DNA of 64,000 nt from Vitellaria paradoxa (Eukaryota > Streptophyta > Magnoliopsida > Ericales > Sapotaceae): contig CM034238.1 in the NCBI GenBank assembly GCA_019916065.1, positions 26,585,246 to 26,649,245 of the forward strand. Direction: 5' to 3'. Every line of letters starts with the position of its first letter. The first letter of the stretch is position 1. The notes under the pieces were generated by a model. The model was not told where the DNA came from, made no database searches, and saw nothing but the letters and a program-made list of their open reading frames with translations. Positions 13,001 through 24,642 of the stretch are shown one piece after another. A program made the position numbers and the translations under genes.

Positions 13001-13096
13001 TAATACCTATTTGTAAAATGAACGTGTTATTAATTTTTGTATTTTATTTTACAGTAAAATAGTATTTTTCATATTATATTCTTGGTGAGGCATTTA
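10091..13096. other. Non-coding upstream spacer of cassette B, with AT-rich insert
   Basis: The outer parts match 1676-2750 and 3205-3480 of cassette A. Between about 10735 and 12180 copy B has AT-rich sequence absent from A. It contains two direct copies of a roughly 400-bp unit; for example GTGTAGATTAAATAAAAATA occurs at 11451 and 11850. No gene was recognised. A degenerate Tourist-like insertion may lie at about 12692-12943, in the same position as the MITE of cassette C. Confidence 0.5.
11335..11990 (+). repeat. Two diverged direct repeats, period about 399 bp
   Basis: Phrases such as TTAAAAATAAGAA, GTGTAGATTAAATAAAAATA and GGTATTCA[CT]GAACATT recur in the same order about 399 bp apart. 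The units are very AT-rich and have no coding potential. Confidence 0.6.
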
Positions 13097-13569
13097 CAGT
13101 GGCGGATTTAGCTTGGGCTCAAGGGACAGCTGTTCTCACTGGTTGGAAATTTTTTATATATTTTATGTGTATTTTGTATAAATTTTTTATTTTTTAATAC
13201 ATAATATATAAATTTGTCCCATTAAATTTAAAATTTGTTTTCTAAAATATGTTTGATAATTTTTTGTATTGTCAAAAATCAATTAAAATTTTTTACTTTT
13301 TTATTTAGTTACAATAACTTACTCAATCCAAAAGTTACTAAAAATTTTACCAAATACTCAAACTGTAAAAAGTTATTAAAAATTGTTATAAATTATTATT
13401 TATTTCACCAAATGTAATGGAAATTACAATTAATAATTTTTAATAAAAATACTAAAAATTATTAAAATTTAAATTTTTAAACAATATCGAAAACTTGTAA
13501 TTTGAAAATTTATAATATTTATTTTTATTTATTTTTACCTCACTCAATAAAATTTCTAATCCGCTCCAG
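13097..13569. mobile_element. hAT-type MITE upstream of DMP copy B
   Basis: Starts CAGTGGCGGATTTAGC and ends with the inverted counterpart CTAATCCGCTCCAG, a terminus typical of plant hAT elements. The flanks GGCATTTA (13089-13096) and CGCATTCA (13570-13577) agree at 6 of 8 positions, fitting an old 8-bp duplication. Cassettes A and C lack the insertion at the corresponding place (near 3490 and 25775). There is no transposase. Confidence 0.68.
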
Positions 13570-14032
13570 CGCATTCACGTGCATAAATTAAAATACAAAG
13601 GCACATCAGGATAGAGATAGACGCACAGGCTTTCAAGAGTACTTGACTAATACACCACCCCACACCACACAACAATAAGCTTTCTTGTCATATTGAATGC
13701 AAACATATGATAATAAAGGTCTAATCAAGTATTTCTCCGTACGTAAAATCAGATAATATAATTTAACGTGTAAATAGTTTAAATTTAAATTTATTAAGTA
13801 AATTATAATAAAAATTATAAAAATAACATATAAAAATAAAAGTAACTAATTAAAAGAGACTAAGGTATTAATATAAATGTTTAACAAAGATATAAAATTT
13901 TATTATTTATTACAAATATTATCACATTTTTAAAATATTAATTTAAAAATTTTATGTATAAAAAGTATTAAAAAATATAAAGGACGAGTGAGAGATTATA
14001 TTTTCGTGTGAAATGACTAAAAAGATAACTAA

Positions 14033-14179
14033 GGGAGTATTTGATTGATAAAAATTTGACCAAAAAGTACAGTGAAAATACAAAGATTTGGTGTAAAAGT
14101 AATATATGATAAAATTTAATTGGAAGAAAGTACAAAAAGTTGATAAATTTTAGTTGATTTTAACCAATCAAATACCCTC
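14033..14179. mobile_element. Short Tourist-like MITE
   Basis: Inverted ends GGGAGTATTTGATTGATAAA and, from the right, GAGGGTATTTGATTGGTTAA, flanked by TAA on both sides (14030-14032 and 14180-14182). Length 147 bp. A reverse-complement relative lies at about 27430-27579 in cassette C. Confidence 0.68.
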
Positions 14180-14523
14180 TAAAGTGAAGAGGAAATAAAT
14201 AATTCTAAGTATTGAATAAATCTAACAGTTAAAAATATATAAATGTCAAATCAACTATTATATTGTTATATTGGGATATAAATATATATACATATATCTA
14301 TAACCACCTTCCAAGTCAAGCAACACCTAACACGGCCTCCTCATTTTCTCCTTTTAACAAACCTTATCTTACTAGTTTGATTCTATCTTTCACCGGCCAA
14401 CGCCGCGGCCACCACCACAAGTCTTTCGCGCCACGATCCCTTATAAGCTTTCATCGCAATTTCTATATACATATACATAACTCCCATCATTTCTCCTCAT
14501 TCTTCACAACAAAAACTCTAAAC

Positions 14524-14733
14524 ATGTCTATCAAATCAAGACCCACATCTTCCAAATCACAACCACCAACCACTTCCACCGACAGAACCACCACCTCATC
14601 AGATACCCGAAAACCACCACCGCAGAAATCGCCGTCCTTTTCCCATCGGGCCCTAACAAGCATGGCCAACTTATCCAAACTCCTCCCAACCAAAACCCTG
14701 CTAGCCTTCCAACTCTTGACCCCAATTTTCACT
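14524..14733 (+). pseudogene. DMP: DMP copy B, N-terminal 70 codons only
   Basis: Aligns without gaps with residues 1-70 of copy C, from the conserved start context through the first membrane segment (AFQLLTPIFT). The conserved LPTGT is changed to LPTKT. After codon 70 the frame runs into the Copia LTR and stops at 14835, giving a 103-residue chimera without the other three membrane segments. The missing 3' two thirds and about 450 bp of downstream flank are replaced by the Copia fragment ending at 17913. A functional DMP protein is not expected. Transcription from the retained leader remains possible. Confidence 0.88.
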
Positions 14734-14743
14734 ATTAAAATAA

Positions 14744-14967
14744 TGAAACAAAAAATTATAATGAAAAGAAAAGAATTGTATATATTAAGTTGTTTGCACA
14801 AGCATACAAAGAAACCTTTATATAGGCAAAGCTAGAATCAGAATTGGAAACTAAAATAAAAATCCTATATTGAAAAGGAGATCCTAGCTTTTATATATAT
14901 ATATATATATAAGATTAAAATGGTTAGCATATGCTTTATATATGGCAACACACTATATATGTCAACA
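14744..14967 (-). repeat. 3' LTR of the truncated Copia element
   Basis: On the minus strand it begins TGTTGACATATA directly after a polypurine tract and ends TTTTTGTTTCA. A TATATAAAGG box lies at about 14815-14824 (minus). No second copy exists, because the other end of the element is deleted. About 10 bases (14734-14743) between DMP codon 70 and the LTR are unassigned. Confidence 0.72.
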
Positions 14968-14999
14968 TCTCCCCAAACTCAAGATGGTAATGAAGAAGC

Positions 15000-17913
15000 C
15001 AACTTGAGTTTGGACACAAGATCATGATGACAACCAAGAGGATGAGACTTGGTGAAGATACCTGTAATCTAGTCGACAGAAGAAATATGGGATAACTGAA
15101 GAGTGCCTTGCTTGACATGGTGATGAATGAAATGACAGTCAATCTTTATGTACTTTGTACGCTCATGAAAGATATCATTATGGGCAATTTGGATGGCACT
15201 AGTATTATCACAATAAAGAGGAGTGCTATTGGTAAGAGAGGGGCACATATTTGTAAGAAGTTAGCAAAGCCAAAAAAGCTCAGAAGTAATGCCAACGAGT
15301 GCATGATATTCGGCCTCGGTGCTGGAGCATGCAATGACAGATTGCTTCTTACTTCACCAAGAAATTAGCAAAGTGCCAATAAGGAAGCAGTACCTAGTAG
15401 TAGAGCGATAGTCAGTATGATCACCAGCCCAATTAACATCCGAAAAGGCATGCAACTGTAATAGAGAGGATGAAGAAAAGAGAAGCCACAAAATAAAGTA
15501 CCTTTAATATACCTCGGAATCTGAAGAACAGCTGCATTGTGAGTAGATCGGGGTGCATGCATAAACTGGCTAACCAAAGAACCAGTGTAATAGATGTCGA
15601 GCGAGTCACAGTGAGATAAATGAGACTTCCAACAAATTGTCGATAAAGAGTAGGATCAGACAAGAGTTCACCCTCAGTTGCAAGTAATTTCACATTAAAC
15701 TCCAAAGGACTATCAACAGTTTTATTATTAGTGAGACTAGCTCGGGATAAAAGGTCAGAAACATATTTAGCTTGGGAGAGATAATATCCCTGAGAACTGG
15801 AAGTGAGCTCAAGACCCAAGAAATAGCTAAATGTGCCCAAATCCTTCATTTCAAAGTGTTGACTAGGAAACTATTGGAGTGAATTAATCCCAAATAAATC
15901 ATCACCAATTATAACCATATTAGCAACATAAAGCAGTAGAAGAATGATACCAGTAGAAAAGAGATGAATAAATAATGCAGAGTCATAGGCACTGGGTGTA
16001 AAACCTTACTGGGTTAAAATAGAACTAAACTTAGAAAACCAAGCTTGAGGAGACTGTTTAAGCCCATAAAGTGCCTTACAAAGTCAGCAAACTTTTTGAG
16101 GAGGATGAGAATATTCATAAGGAGATGTCATGTAGACCTCATTAGTAAAATCACTATTAAGGAAGGCATTTTTTACATTCATCAAGAATAACATTCATCG
16201 CTGAATAGCTGCAACGACAAATAAGGATCGAAAAGAAGTCAGGCAAGCCACGACAGCAAAAGTCTCCTCATAATCAATGCCATACTCCTGAGTAAATCCT
16301 TTCATAACAAAGCAAGCTTTATAATGCTCCACTAATCCATCTGCTCGAGTTTTTATTTAATAAACCCATTTACACCCTACTGCAGTTTTGTGAGGTGGCA
16401 AGTTAACTAAGTCCTAAGTATAAGTAAAAATAAGAGCATTGAGTTCATCATTCATTGTTTGCTGCCAAAGTAGGTTAGAACTAGCTCGCAATAAGAGTGA
16501 GGCTCGTAAAGAGAAGCATTAGCGGAATAGTAATGGTAATCTTTAAGATAAGAAGGAAGAGCTCTTACCTGGGTGGGATGGTGAAAGTTAGATGATGATG
16601 GAGTAAAAACAGTAAAAAAAGGCTCAAGAGCAGAAGGTGTAAGTGAGGAGTCCATAGGCGTGCCACAGGAACTCGGTGAGGACGTTGAGTAGTCACCTTG
16701 AGAGGTTAAAGAACCTACATCACGAGAGTTAGTATTGAGAAAGAGGTTAGTGGAAGAATTAGTAAAACTAGGTGATTGATGAGAAGGGTTAGAGGGAAGT
16801 TTAATAATGTCAATAAATAAATAATGTTCCCAGAACAGAACATGACGGAAAGACGGAGGCGCTTGAAAATGGGGTCATAATACCGATAGCCCTTTTGTTC
16901 AACACCGTAGCTAAGAAAACAACATATGCAAGAGTGAGGCTCTAATCTGGTATGCTCATGTTGGAAAAGAAAGACAAAACAAGCATAGCCAAAAATTTTG
17001 AGACACGAATAATCTGGTACCTTTCCATATAAACGCTTATAAAGAGAGCAATTAGAAATTGTGAAAGAAGGAACATTATTAATTGTATAAACAGCTGTGA
17101 AAGTGGCTTCTCTCCCAAAAAGTTTTAGGTAAAGAAGCAGAGATGAAAAGTGAACAAATGGTATTTAAAATATGACGATAATTTTTTTTAGTATGACCAT
17201 TTTGCTGGGATGTATAAGGACAAAATAGATGAGGAAGAGACCCATTATTTTCAAGATTTGTAAGGATAGAATTATCTTTATATTCCATAGTATTATTGGA
17301 ACAAAAAATTTTAATCTTGCCAGAAAATTGAGTCTGAATCATTTTGTGAAAATTATCAAAAATTTTGGGTAACTCAGATCGATTATGAAGTAAATAAGTC
17401 CAAGTATATCTTAAAAGATTATCAACAAAAATCACAAAGTAATGACTCATCCCTTAGTGACAATAGGAACAGGTCCCCAAATATCAGAATGAACAAGATT
17501 AAAAGGTGCAGTAGAAATAGAATCACTTTTATTAAATGGTAAAGCAGTTGGTTTCCCTAATTGACATGGTAAACAATCAAAAGAAGAAAAATCAATAGGA
17601 CCTAAATGTCCTTTTGCCGCTAACAAATGAACACTAGACAACGAAGTATGACCAAGATAAGAATGCCATAGTCTAGAAGTGGTGGTGATAGCTGTAATTG
17701 GTGGAGAGGAAGAAGGGCTCAGAAGATGCAAGGAAGTAAGCTTAAAGAGGCGACCAACGTAACGCCCTGTTCTAATCAACTAGTTTGTCTGAGGATCCTA
17801 CACAACACACCCATCATTAGAAAATTTTACAATGTAACCAAATTTAACAAGTTGACCTACAGAGAGGAGATTCAAGGATAACTTGGGAACAAGATAAGTA
17901 TTAGGCATACAAA
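15000..17913 (-). pseudogene. Degenerate Copia polyprotein (PR end, IN, RT, RNase H)
   Basis: Fragments are recognisable in several frames. At 17447-17779 the gag-pre-integrase zinc region has CLPCQLGKP and HSDIWGP. At 17079-17450 the integrase retains YTSQQNGHTKKNYRH, a worn form of the usual [13 protein letters not shown]. At 15433-15849 the RT carries DLGTFSYFLGLE. RNase H ends with DLVSKLKLASS near 15000. At least several in-frame stops and shifts mean no functional product. Confidence 0.85.
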
Positions 17914-18454
17914 AAATTAATTTGCTTATTTTTTGGTAACTTTTTGGAAAGTAGTTGACTCATTTTATCTTCATTTTAGTTTTTGTTTTTTTTAAGCATT
18001 TTCTAAGATTATTTTTAAAAATTATGAATAACATGCGAAAAGTAAGTCTACACACACGCATAACAAAAAAAGTTATCTCAATAATGCCAATTTATATAAA
18101 ATAAAGATAAATTACACAAAACTTCCCATTAACATTCGATTAAATGCAAAAACTCTCCCATAACCTTCAAACTTTGTATTGAATTTCCCAATTTTAGAAT
18201 GTACACCCATAAATCCTTCCATCAGTCAAACTCTAAGTTGCCTTAGAAAATTTAAACAAAAAGACATTTTTAACCTGGTTTTCAAAAAAATAAATAATAA
18301 AAATAATCTACATATTTTCTATCAAGATTCCCCAATCCTCATTCCAGCCCTCATTTTTCTCTAGTTTTTATCCATATGTAATAAAGTCAATCTCTTGTTT
18401 GGTTGTTTCTTGGATTCTTTTGTTTTCTATATAGCTTTCTAATAAGAGGATTAA
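17914..18454. other. Downstream flank of DMP cassette B
   Basis: Resumes the spacer seen after copy A (5189-5758) and copy C (27600-28465). Non-coding. It ends in ATTAA at 18450-18454, the left target duplication of the next element. Confidence 0.65.
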
Positions 18455-18613
18455 TGTGTTGACCAGGAAATTTTAATTTTTATAATTTGATAATTTTGGA
18501 TATATATATATGATGACATAAAAAGTAAATGAAATTTATTTGGACTAGAATTTAGATTATTGGGCTTAAATACATTAGATGATTTTGTGTTGAAGGAAAT
18601 TGGGTCTTAAATG

Positions 18614-18841
18614 AACAAAATATCAAAATGCGCATAAGGGGAGGGGCTCGAGCACACGGGGTAACTTACCGGGCCCACACCCAAGGAGCATCGGGCACCC
18701 GATCGAGGCTGAGGTGGGATTCAAAAGAACAAAATATCAAAGTGGGCCTAAAGGAAGGGTCCCAAGCACACGAGGCACCTTCCTGGGCTCACACCCAAAG
18801 AGCGCCAGGCACCCAATCGAGGCTGAGGTCATTCGTTTGAG
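18614..18841 (+). repeat. Two tandem copies of a 114-bp unit
   Basis: AACAAAATATCAAA starts each unit at 18614 and 18728, and both end in ATCGAGGCTGAGGT. The related element at 5910-6030 has one copy. The unit is relatively GC-rich (CACACCCAA, AGGGGCTCGAGC) and open in one frame, but shows no protein family. Confidence 0.75.
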
Positions 18842-18900
18842 GTTTGTCAGTTGATTTTCACGCGAGTTCAGTTTGTCTTTTCCTTCTCAGACCTATGGTA

Positions 18901-20372
18901 GGGAGGAGAGTTGGTTATTGTAGCAACCTTAGGCTCCAAGTATGGTTTAATATATATATATATGTTGTATATGTATGAATATTAGCTTAGTCGGATAAGG
19001 AGAGGAAGAGAGACCGAGCGAAAGTCGACTCGAGCAACGATGATGGGTAAGTGTATCAAACCTCTGCTATTTTCAAATTAAACTTGCAAAAATGAAATTA
19101 AAATTAAACACAAAAGTAAAAAACTTTTGATGTTAGAATCAACGATTTGAGTGTATAGAGTAAATGAAGTTTCTAGATTCATTTGCAGGTCACTGTCTTT
19201 TTCGTTTCTTCATTTGACGTAGGAAAATACTTGCATTTTACTTAAATATATAGTATGTAGAAGCTACTTTTTTGTTGTTATTAAGTTTGTTAGAAGTTAT
19301 ATGTATCTGTTATTGGAGAAAGTTTAACCTATACACAGTTATATATGTATGTATATGTTCATAAGGAGAAAATGGTTGCAGGGAAGAGAGTAGGTTATTG
19401 TAGCAACCTTAGGCTTCAAGCATGGTTCAATATATATATATATGTTGTATATGTATGTATATTGGCTTGGTCGGGGAAGGAGAGGAAGAGAGACCGAGAG
19501 AGAGTCGACTCGAGCAATGACGATGGGTAAGTGTATCAAACCTCTGCTAGTTTCAAATTAAACTTGCAGAAATGAAATTAAAATTGAACACAAAAGTATA
19601 AAACTTTTGATGTTAGAATCAACAATTTGAGTGTATAGAGTAAATGAAGTTTCTGGATTTCACCTATAAAGTTATAGTCTTTCTCCAGTTCACTATCTTT
19701 TTCGTTTCTTCATTTGACGTAGGAAAATACTTGCATTTTACTTAAATATATAGTATGTAGAAGCTACTTTTTTGTTGTTATTAAGTTTGTTAGAAGTTAT
19801 ATGTATCTGTTATTGGAGAAAGTTTAACCTATACACAGTTATATATGTACGTATATGTTCATAAGGAGAAAATGGTTGTAGGGAGGAGAGTACATTATTG
19901 TAGCAACCTTAGGCTCCAAGCATGGTTCAATATATATGTTGTTTATGTATGTCTATTGGCTTGGTCGAAGAATGAGAGGAAGAGAGACCGAGAGAGAGTC
20001 GACTCGAGCAACGACGATGGGTAAGTGTATAAAACCTCTGCTATTTTCAAATTAAACTTGTAGAAATGAAATTAAAATTAAACACAAAAGTAAAAAACTT
20101 TTGATGTTAGAATCAACAATTTGAGTGTATAGAGTAAATGAAGTTTCTGGATTTCACCATAAAGTTACAGTCTTTCTCCAGTTCGCTGTCTTTTTCGTTT
20201 CTTCATTTGACGTAGGAAAATACTTGCATTTTACTTAAATATATAGTATGTAGAAGCTACTTGTTTGTTGTTATTGAGTTTGTTAGAAGTTATATGTATC
20301 TGTTATTGGAGAAAGTTTAACATATACACAGTTATATATGTATGTATATGTTCATAAGGAAAAAATGGTTGT
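18901..20372 (+). repeat. Three tandem copies of a ~490-bp unit
   Basis: Each unit begins GGGAGGAGAG or GGGAAGAGAG (18901, 19381, 19881) and ends in AAAATGGTTG. Inside are a TA-rich stretch, a purine-rich GAGAGGAAGAGAGACCGAG motif and CGACTCGAGCAA. The counterpart in cassette A (6107-6616) is single. The units are close enough in sequence to imply recent unequal exchange. Confidence 0.88.
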
Positions 20373-21858
20373 AGATTCAGAACTTGAACTGTGTTCAATT
20401 AATTTTTAAACTTAGTATATCATATCATTTGGTTAGCCTTAGCCTTGTGAAAACAACCGTAATAAGAGAACTCCACAATTTTAACCTTAAGTGTAAGTAT
20501 CTGGAGATTGAAATGAAAACTAGTAAGTTGAAATGAATAGATCATTAACACTGCCTAAACCCCAGGTGCACGGAAATTTTTTTCCAACACTCGCTCTTGG
20601 TCCAATTTGCTTGTTTGGCTCTTTTTGGTGCTATAAATGTAAACTTGAGCTAAATTTTGTTTGATAAATGGTTTTATATGGCATTTACTAAAAACCCAGG
20701 ATATTTTAAACATAGTAAATTAAATATTATTACTTAGAAGATATGATTTAATGATTGGAGATGAGATTATAAGCATAGCTGAGTTATGAGATGGTGATAT
20801 TTAATTCTATGCTGATGTTATGAATTGATAAATAATTGGGTATAACACTAGAAGTTCTTGAAGGTAAATGATGAATATGAAAAGAATGTAATAAGAAGGT
20901 GGGGAGAGATGAATTGAGAATTTATGATTTATTATTAATGTCTTATTGTGGAAAGAATATTGAGATGATGATAATTGAGATAAATGATAAGAGAATGGCT
21001 TTGTGATTTTGAGATTAATGATACTAGAAAAATAGGGAAGGTACAAAGATTATCCATGGGTTGAAAGGCCCAAAACTTGCGCAGGGATTAGTATTCATGC
21101 CAATAAGTTAATAGCTTACAACATAACTATTATGATTTCGGTTTATCATGGCCCGTGGTCGGGTACTACAAATAGACGAAATTGGTTAATCATTTTCATT
21201 AGTGTTGGCCCATAAAAGATAACGTTGTTAGTATCTACCCCATGATGTAATGTGATGATTTGGGTAATAAGGAAGGAACATAACAAAGTTAATAATTTGA
21301 TTATTGTTAATGCAATGCTATGATTACTGATATTTATTGTGATTTATTGATTGGTTATTCATTGGCATATGATTAATTGATGATACTTTTATTAGATTAT
21401 AAATTGCTTAGTTTTTATATGTTGTATATGTTAGTATTATGATTTGTGGGCATAAGTGACTAGTGCTCACATCCCTACAGATTGTGCCGCAGGTCCTGAT
21501 CCAGAGTCTTAGGTGCGCATTGGTTGGATTAGAAGTTGAATTGTTGTTGTAGACATTTACATTTTAACTACTTAAGTTTTATTTGATATTTGGGGCAGTA
21601 ATAATTATTTGGATTTGGAGTTTATTGCGATTGGGTTATAAAGGCCATGAGACTTATGTTTATTTATTTTTATGGATTGTATTTGAAGCATGGTAGCCTA
21701 GTTTAGCAAAGGCTAGATTTATTTTTAATATATTATTGGTAGTTATTATATATGCTGCTCTAGAGTGGTTACATTACTCTGATTAGAGTGTTGGCGATAT
21801 GTGCATAATATGTATGATTATTCACTCACTCACGGGTCACGAGATTTGGGGCGTGACA

Positions 21859-22111
21859 ATTAAAGGAAGCATTTTATTTAACAAAAAACTATCCTAATTT
21901 CTCAATGTGAGTATGTGTAAAATTATGCTTACACAAGCATAAAGAAAATTATTTTATGTGATAACCAATTCTTTCATCAATCAAACTCTAAATCACAATA
22001 GAAAATTTAAAGAAAAACACATTTTTAACTATGTCTTTAAAAAAATCAATAATAAATAATTAAAGTGTCGTGCATATTTTTCATCAAGATTCCCTAATTC
22101 CCACCCTAACC
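21859..22111. other. Spacer between two LTR-like elements
   Basis: Matches 28466-28747 and 35405-35520. No gene. It ends CCTAACC, the insertion point of the next LTR-like element in both the B and C cassettes. Confidence 0.6.
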
Positions 22112-23255
22112 TGTGATGACTCGTGTTTTCATAATATTATCTTATTCGTGGTGCATTAAAATGTGGTTTAGCATGTCGTTGATGTTTTAATTTAATGTGT
22201 ATATTAACTTAATTGCTCAGTTCCTGATTTGAGTTTTTGTCTCATTTAAAATCTAAGCTTGGTTTTAGTGGTTGGGGTAGTTTGTGTGCACTACCTATTT
22301 TGTCCATGTGCATGCTCTTGGCCTAGGTGCACAGATTGTGTATTTGTACAAGTTGCAGTTTCTTTTCTAATTTTCTGGTCAATGTCTTTCTTTTCATCAC
22401 TTTAGCCACCCTTTGTTGTCTAGCCTAGGTCTTAGTTTCACTAACCATGGTCACGTCCATTTCATCTGCTTTTCTTTCCTTTAACTTGAAGAAGGATTCT
22501 AGTATATAAATACACATATATATGTATGTATTCAGGTAATGAGCAAATAATTAAAAGAGAGAGAAAAGAGCTGGCGAGGGAGAGCTCATATCAAATCAAT
22601 CATCACCTTCATTTCCAAAGTAAAATTAGAGGTTAAATGTATTGAAAGGATTGGTTTGGTATTGAGGTGTTAGAATTGATTGTGGTGGTTTTCCGATACT
22701 TTTCGAATATTCCTGAGTCGGTTTCTTCTTCTCCCAAACAACTTAAGGTAGAGGATTTTGAATTTTTGTTACATTTGATTTATGTTAATGTGTATGATAT
22801 GTTTAATGTTGATATATGGCATGATTATTGCTTGGATAAGAACCGAGAAAGAGGATTATATGAGAATAAAAATAAAATGAAAGAAGTTAATACAATCTGT
22901 ATGTGCATGTATATGAGAATCGAGAAAGAAGATTATGAATAATAAAACTAATTCATGTTAAATACTTAAATTGATATTGTAGTCATGTTAATATACTGAT
23001 TGAGAATAAAAATAAACATAAATATGGAATAAAATGGTTTTGAAATGAAAGAATTGGATTTGGAGAAGAGGAAATCGAAAACAGAGCCTAACTTATTTCT
23101 GGTGCAAAAAGCTCGTGCGCACCAACTTTTAGTCTATGCGCATTATTGGGACTTTTTCAACTATTTTCTACATTGTTTTCAAAAGATATGATTTTTGTTT
23201 TCTGAAAATGGTTATGGAAATGAAGTTTTTAATAATAGAACCTGATGATGATAAA

Positions 23256-23567
23256 GGCTACCTTTGGAGCTCTATAAAGTTCCAAAAGTCTCTACAAATC
23301 TTTACCCACTTTGAACTACGTAAATCTCTATAAATCTCTACAAATTCCTATAAATTTCTATAAATCACAATAAATCTCTACAAATCTTTAAAAAGTTTTG
23401 CATAAAACGTTAAAAATTCTTTGCCAGAATCTGTTTGAACAGATTTTCACTAGTCATCTTTGTATCTTTTCATGATTTGTTGGTTGGACTCCAAACAATA
23501 AAAAAAGGAAAAAAAATAAATCAAACCATATTTTATCTCAACTTTTATAACTCTAAACGGCCCCAAA
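23256..23567. mobile_element. MITE-like insertion with CTCTATAAA-type internal repeats
   Basis: Ends GGCTACCTTTGGAGCTCT and, inverted from the right, GGGGCCGTTTAGAGTT. The paralogue at 34150-34165 reads straight through this place. The interior repeats CTCTATAAA/CTCTACAAA about every 10-12 bases. A 3-bp AAA may be the target duplication, though this is ambiguous in an A-run. Confidence 0.5.
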
Positions 23568-24398
23568 ATGAATTAAAGATATTAAGTAAATATGTTATTA
23601 CTATATGGTTAAAGTTGTGGGATAAATTGGGTAACATTAATGAAATTGATGTGGATAATGGGATAAGATGAATTGGACTTTAATGTCTTATCTAGAATGA
23701 GTTATGATTCTGATACTATGAGTTAAACATTGTGAAATGTTAATGTGTTTACGTGGTGTGGCGTATTTGTATGAGTTGATTTTGACTCGGGAATGTACTA
23801 TTAAAATAGTGGGTATACATATACAGGGTTTAAAAGTCATCAAACCTGTACAGGGTTAGTTATCGTTTCTAGTAGGGTAGTATTCCACAAAGCGTATTGT
23901 ATTTTCTTCGCAGCACTGACACCTACTTTGGCATATGGATTGTATTTGCAATTTAAACACCTACGATAGTGTACATATGGGACTGTCTTCACGATGCAAA
24001 GTACCAACCCGTGTATGTGCATGCGCACATGCGCGTGTGCCTGTGCGTGTGTGTGTGCTTGTGTGAGTTGGACCTTAGTCTTGGTGATGAGTATTGGTAT
24101 ATGTGTGATGTTAGATTAAAGAATCAAAAAACAGAAATGTATATATATTTTTGCATATATTTCGACATATTATTATAATGGGGAATCAACTCTATTTATA
24201 GGATGAGAACGAGAAACCAAATAGAACACAAATTCTATATACCTATTCTAATTAAACTCTAATATATTTATTCAAATCAAACTCTACACCTTATGTACAT
24301 ATATATTAGAATCATATTAAATATATGTTAACATGTGATTTGATGATTGTATAATATATAACAAATATGTTTGAGATTACAGACAAACATAAGACTTA

Positions 24399-24642
24399 GG
24401 CTCCATTTGGGAACCTTGGCTAATTAGCTTATTTGCTTATTGGCTTATTTATTTATTTGTAAAATAACTAAATTTATGCTCTTACATTTTAATTTACTTT
24501 TAAACATTTAAAGGCAAAAGTGTTAAATTAACAAAAACTAAAAAGCTACCGACTAAAAAATTACTTTTTTCCCTTCTCAAACACAAAAAAAAGGTTTAGC
24601 TAGCTAAAAAAAGGCCACATTTTTTACTTCCCAAAACTAGCC
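24399..24642. mobile_element. Tourist-like MITE
   Basis: Inverted ends GGCTCCATTTGGGAA and GGCTAGTTTTGGGAA, flanked by TTA at 24396-24398 and 24643-24645. The paralogous site at about 34697 is empty. Length 244 bp, non-coding. It belongs to the same group as 25036-25623, 45917-46078 and 49220-49403. Confidence 0.75.

Larger units (their letters stand above)
14744..17913 (-). mobile_element. 5'-truncated Ty1/Copia element replacing the 3' part of DMP copy B
   Basis: On the minus strand the order is end of protease/gag-pre-integrase (about 17913-17447, LWHSYLGHTSL), integrase core (17450-17079), linker, reverse transcriptase (about 16390-15600), RNase H (about 15600-15000), polypurine tract AGTTTGGGGAGA, then one LTR. 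gag, primer site and 5' LTR are missing. The LTR spans 14744-14967 (224 bp) and is TG...CA-bounded. Many stops and frameshifts interrupt the polyprotein, and the catalytic YxDD reads YVAN (near 15925), so the enzyme is dead. Host sequence resumes at 17914 with ATTAATTTGCTTATTTT, matching 5189 after copy A. Confidence 0.9.
18455..21858 (+). mobile_element. Long solo-LTR-like element with ATTAA target duplication
   Basis: Begins TGTGTTGACC, ends GGGGCGTGACA, and is flanked by ATTAA at 18450-18454 and 21859-21863. Cassette C (around 28463) and the segment near 35415 keep the same site unoccupied with a single ATTAA. TG/CA ends, a 5-bp duplication and 3.4 kb without any coding domain are what a solo LTR of a large retrotransposon looks like; a non-coding LARD-type element cannot be excluded. 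Internal tandem duplications (18614-18841 and 18901-20372) add roughly 1.1 kb compared with the copy at 5759. Confidence 0.75.

Noticed and set aside
22667..22942. 91-codon + strand ORF in the LTR-like element
   Set aside because: No domain, and the paralogous segment near 33640-33790 lacks the frame.
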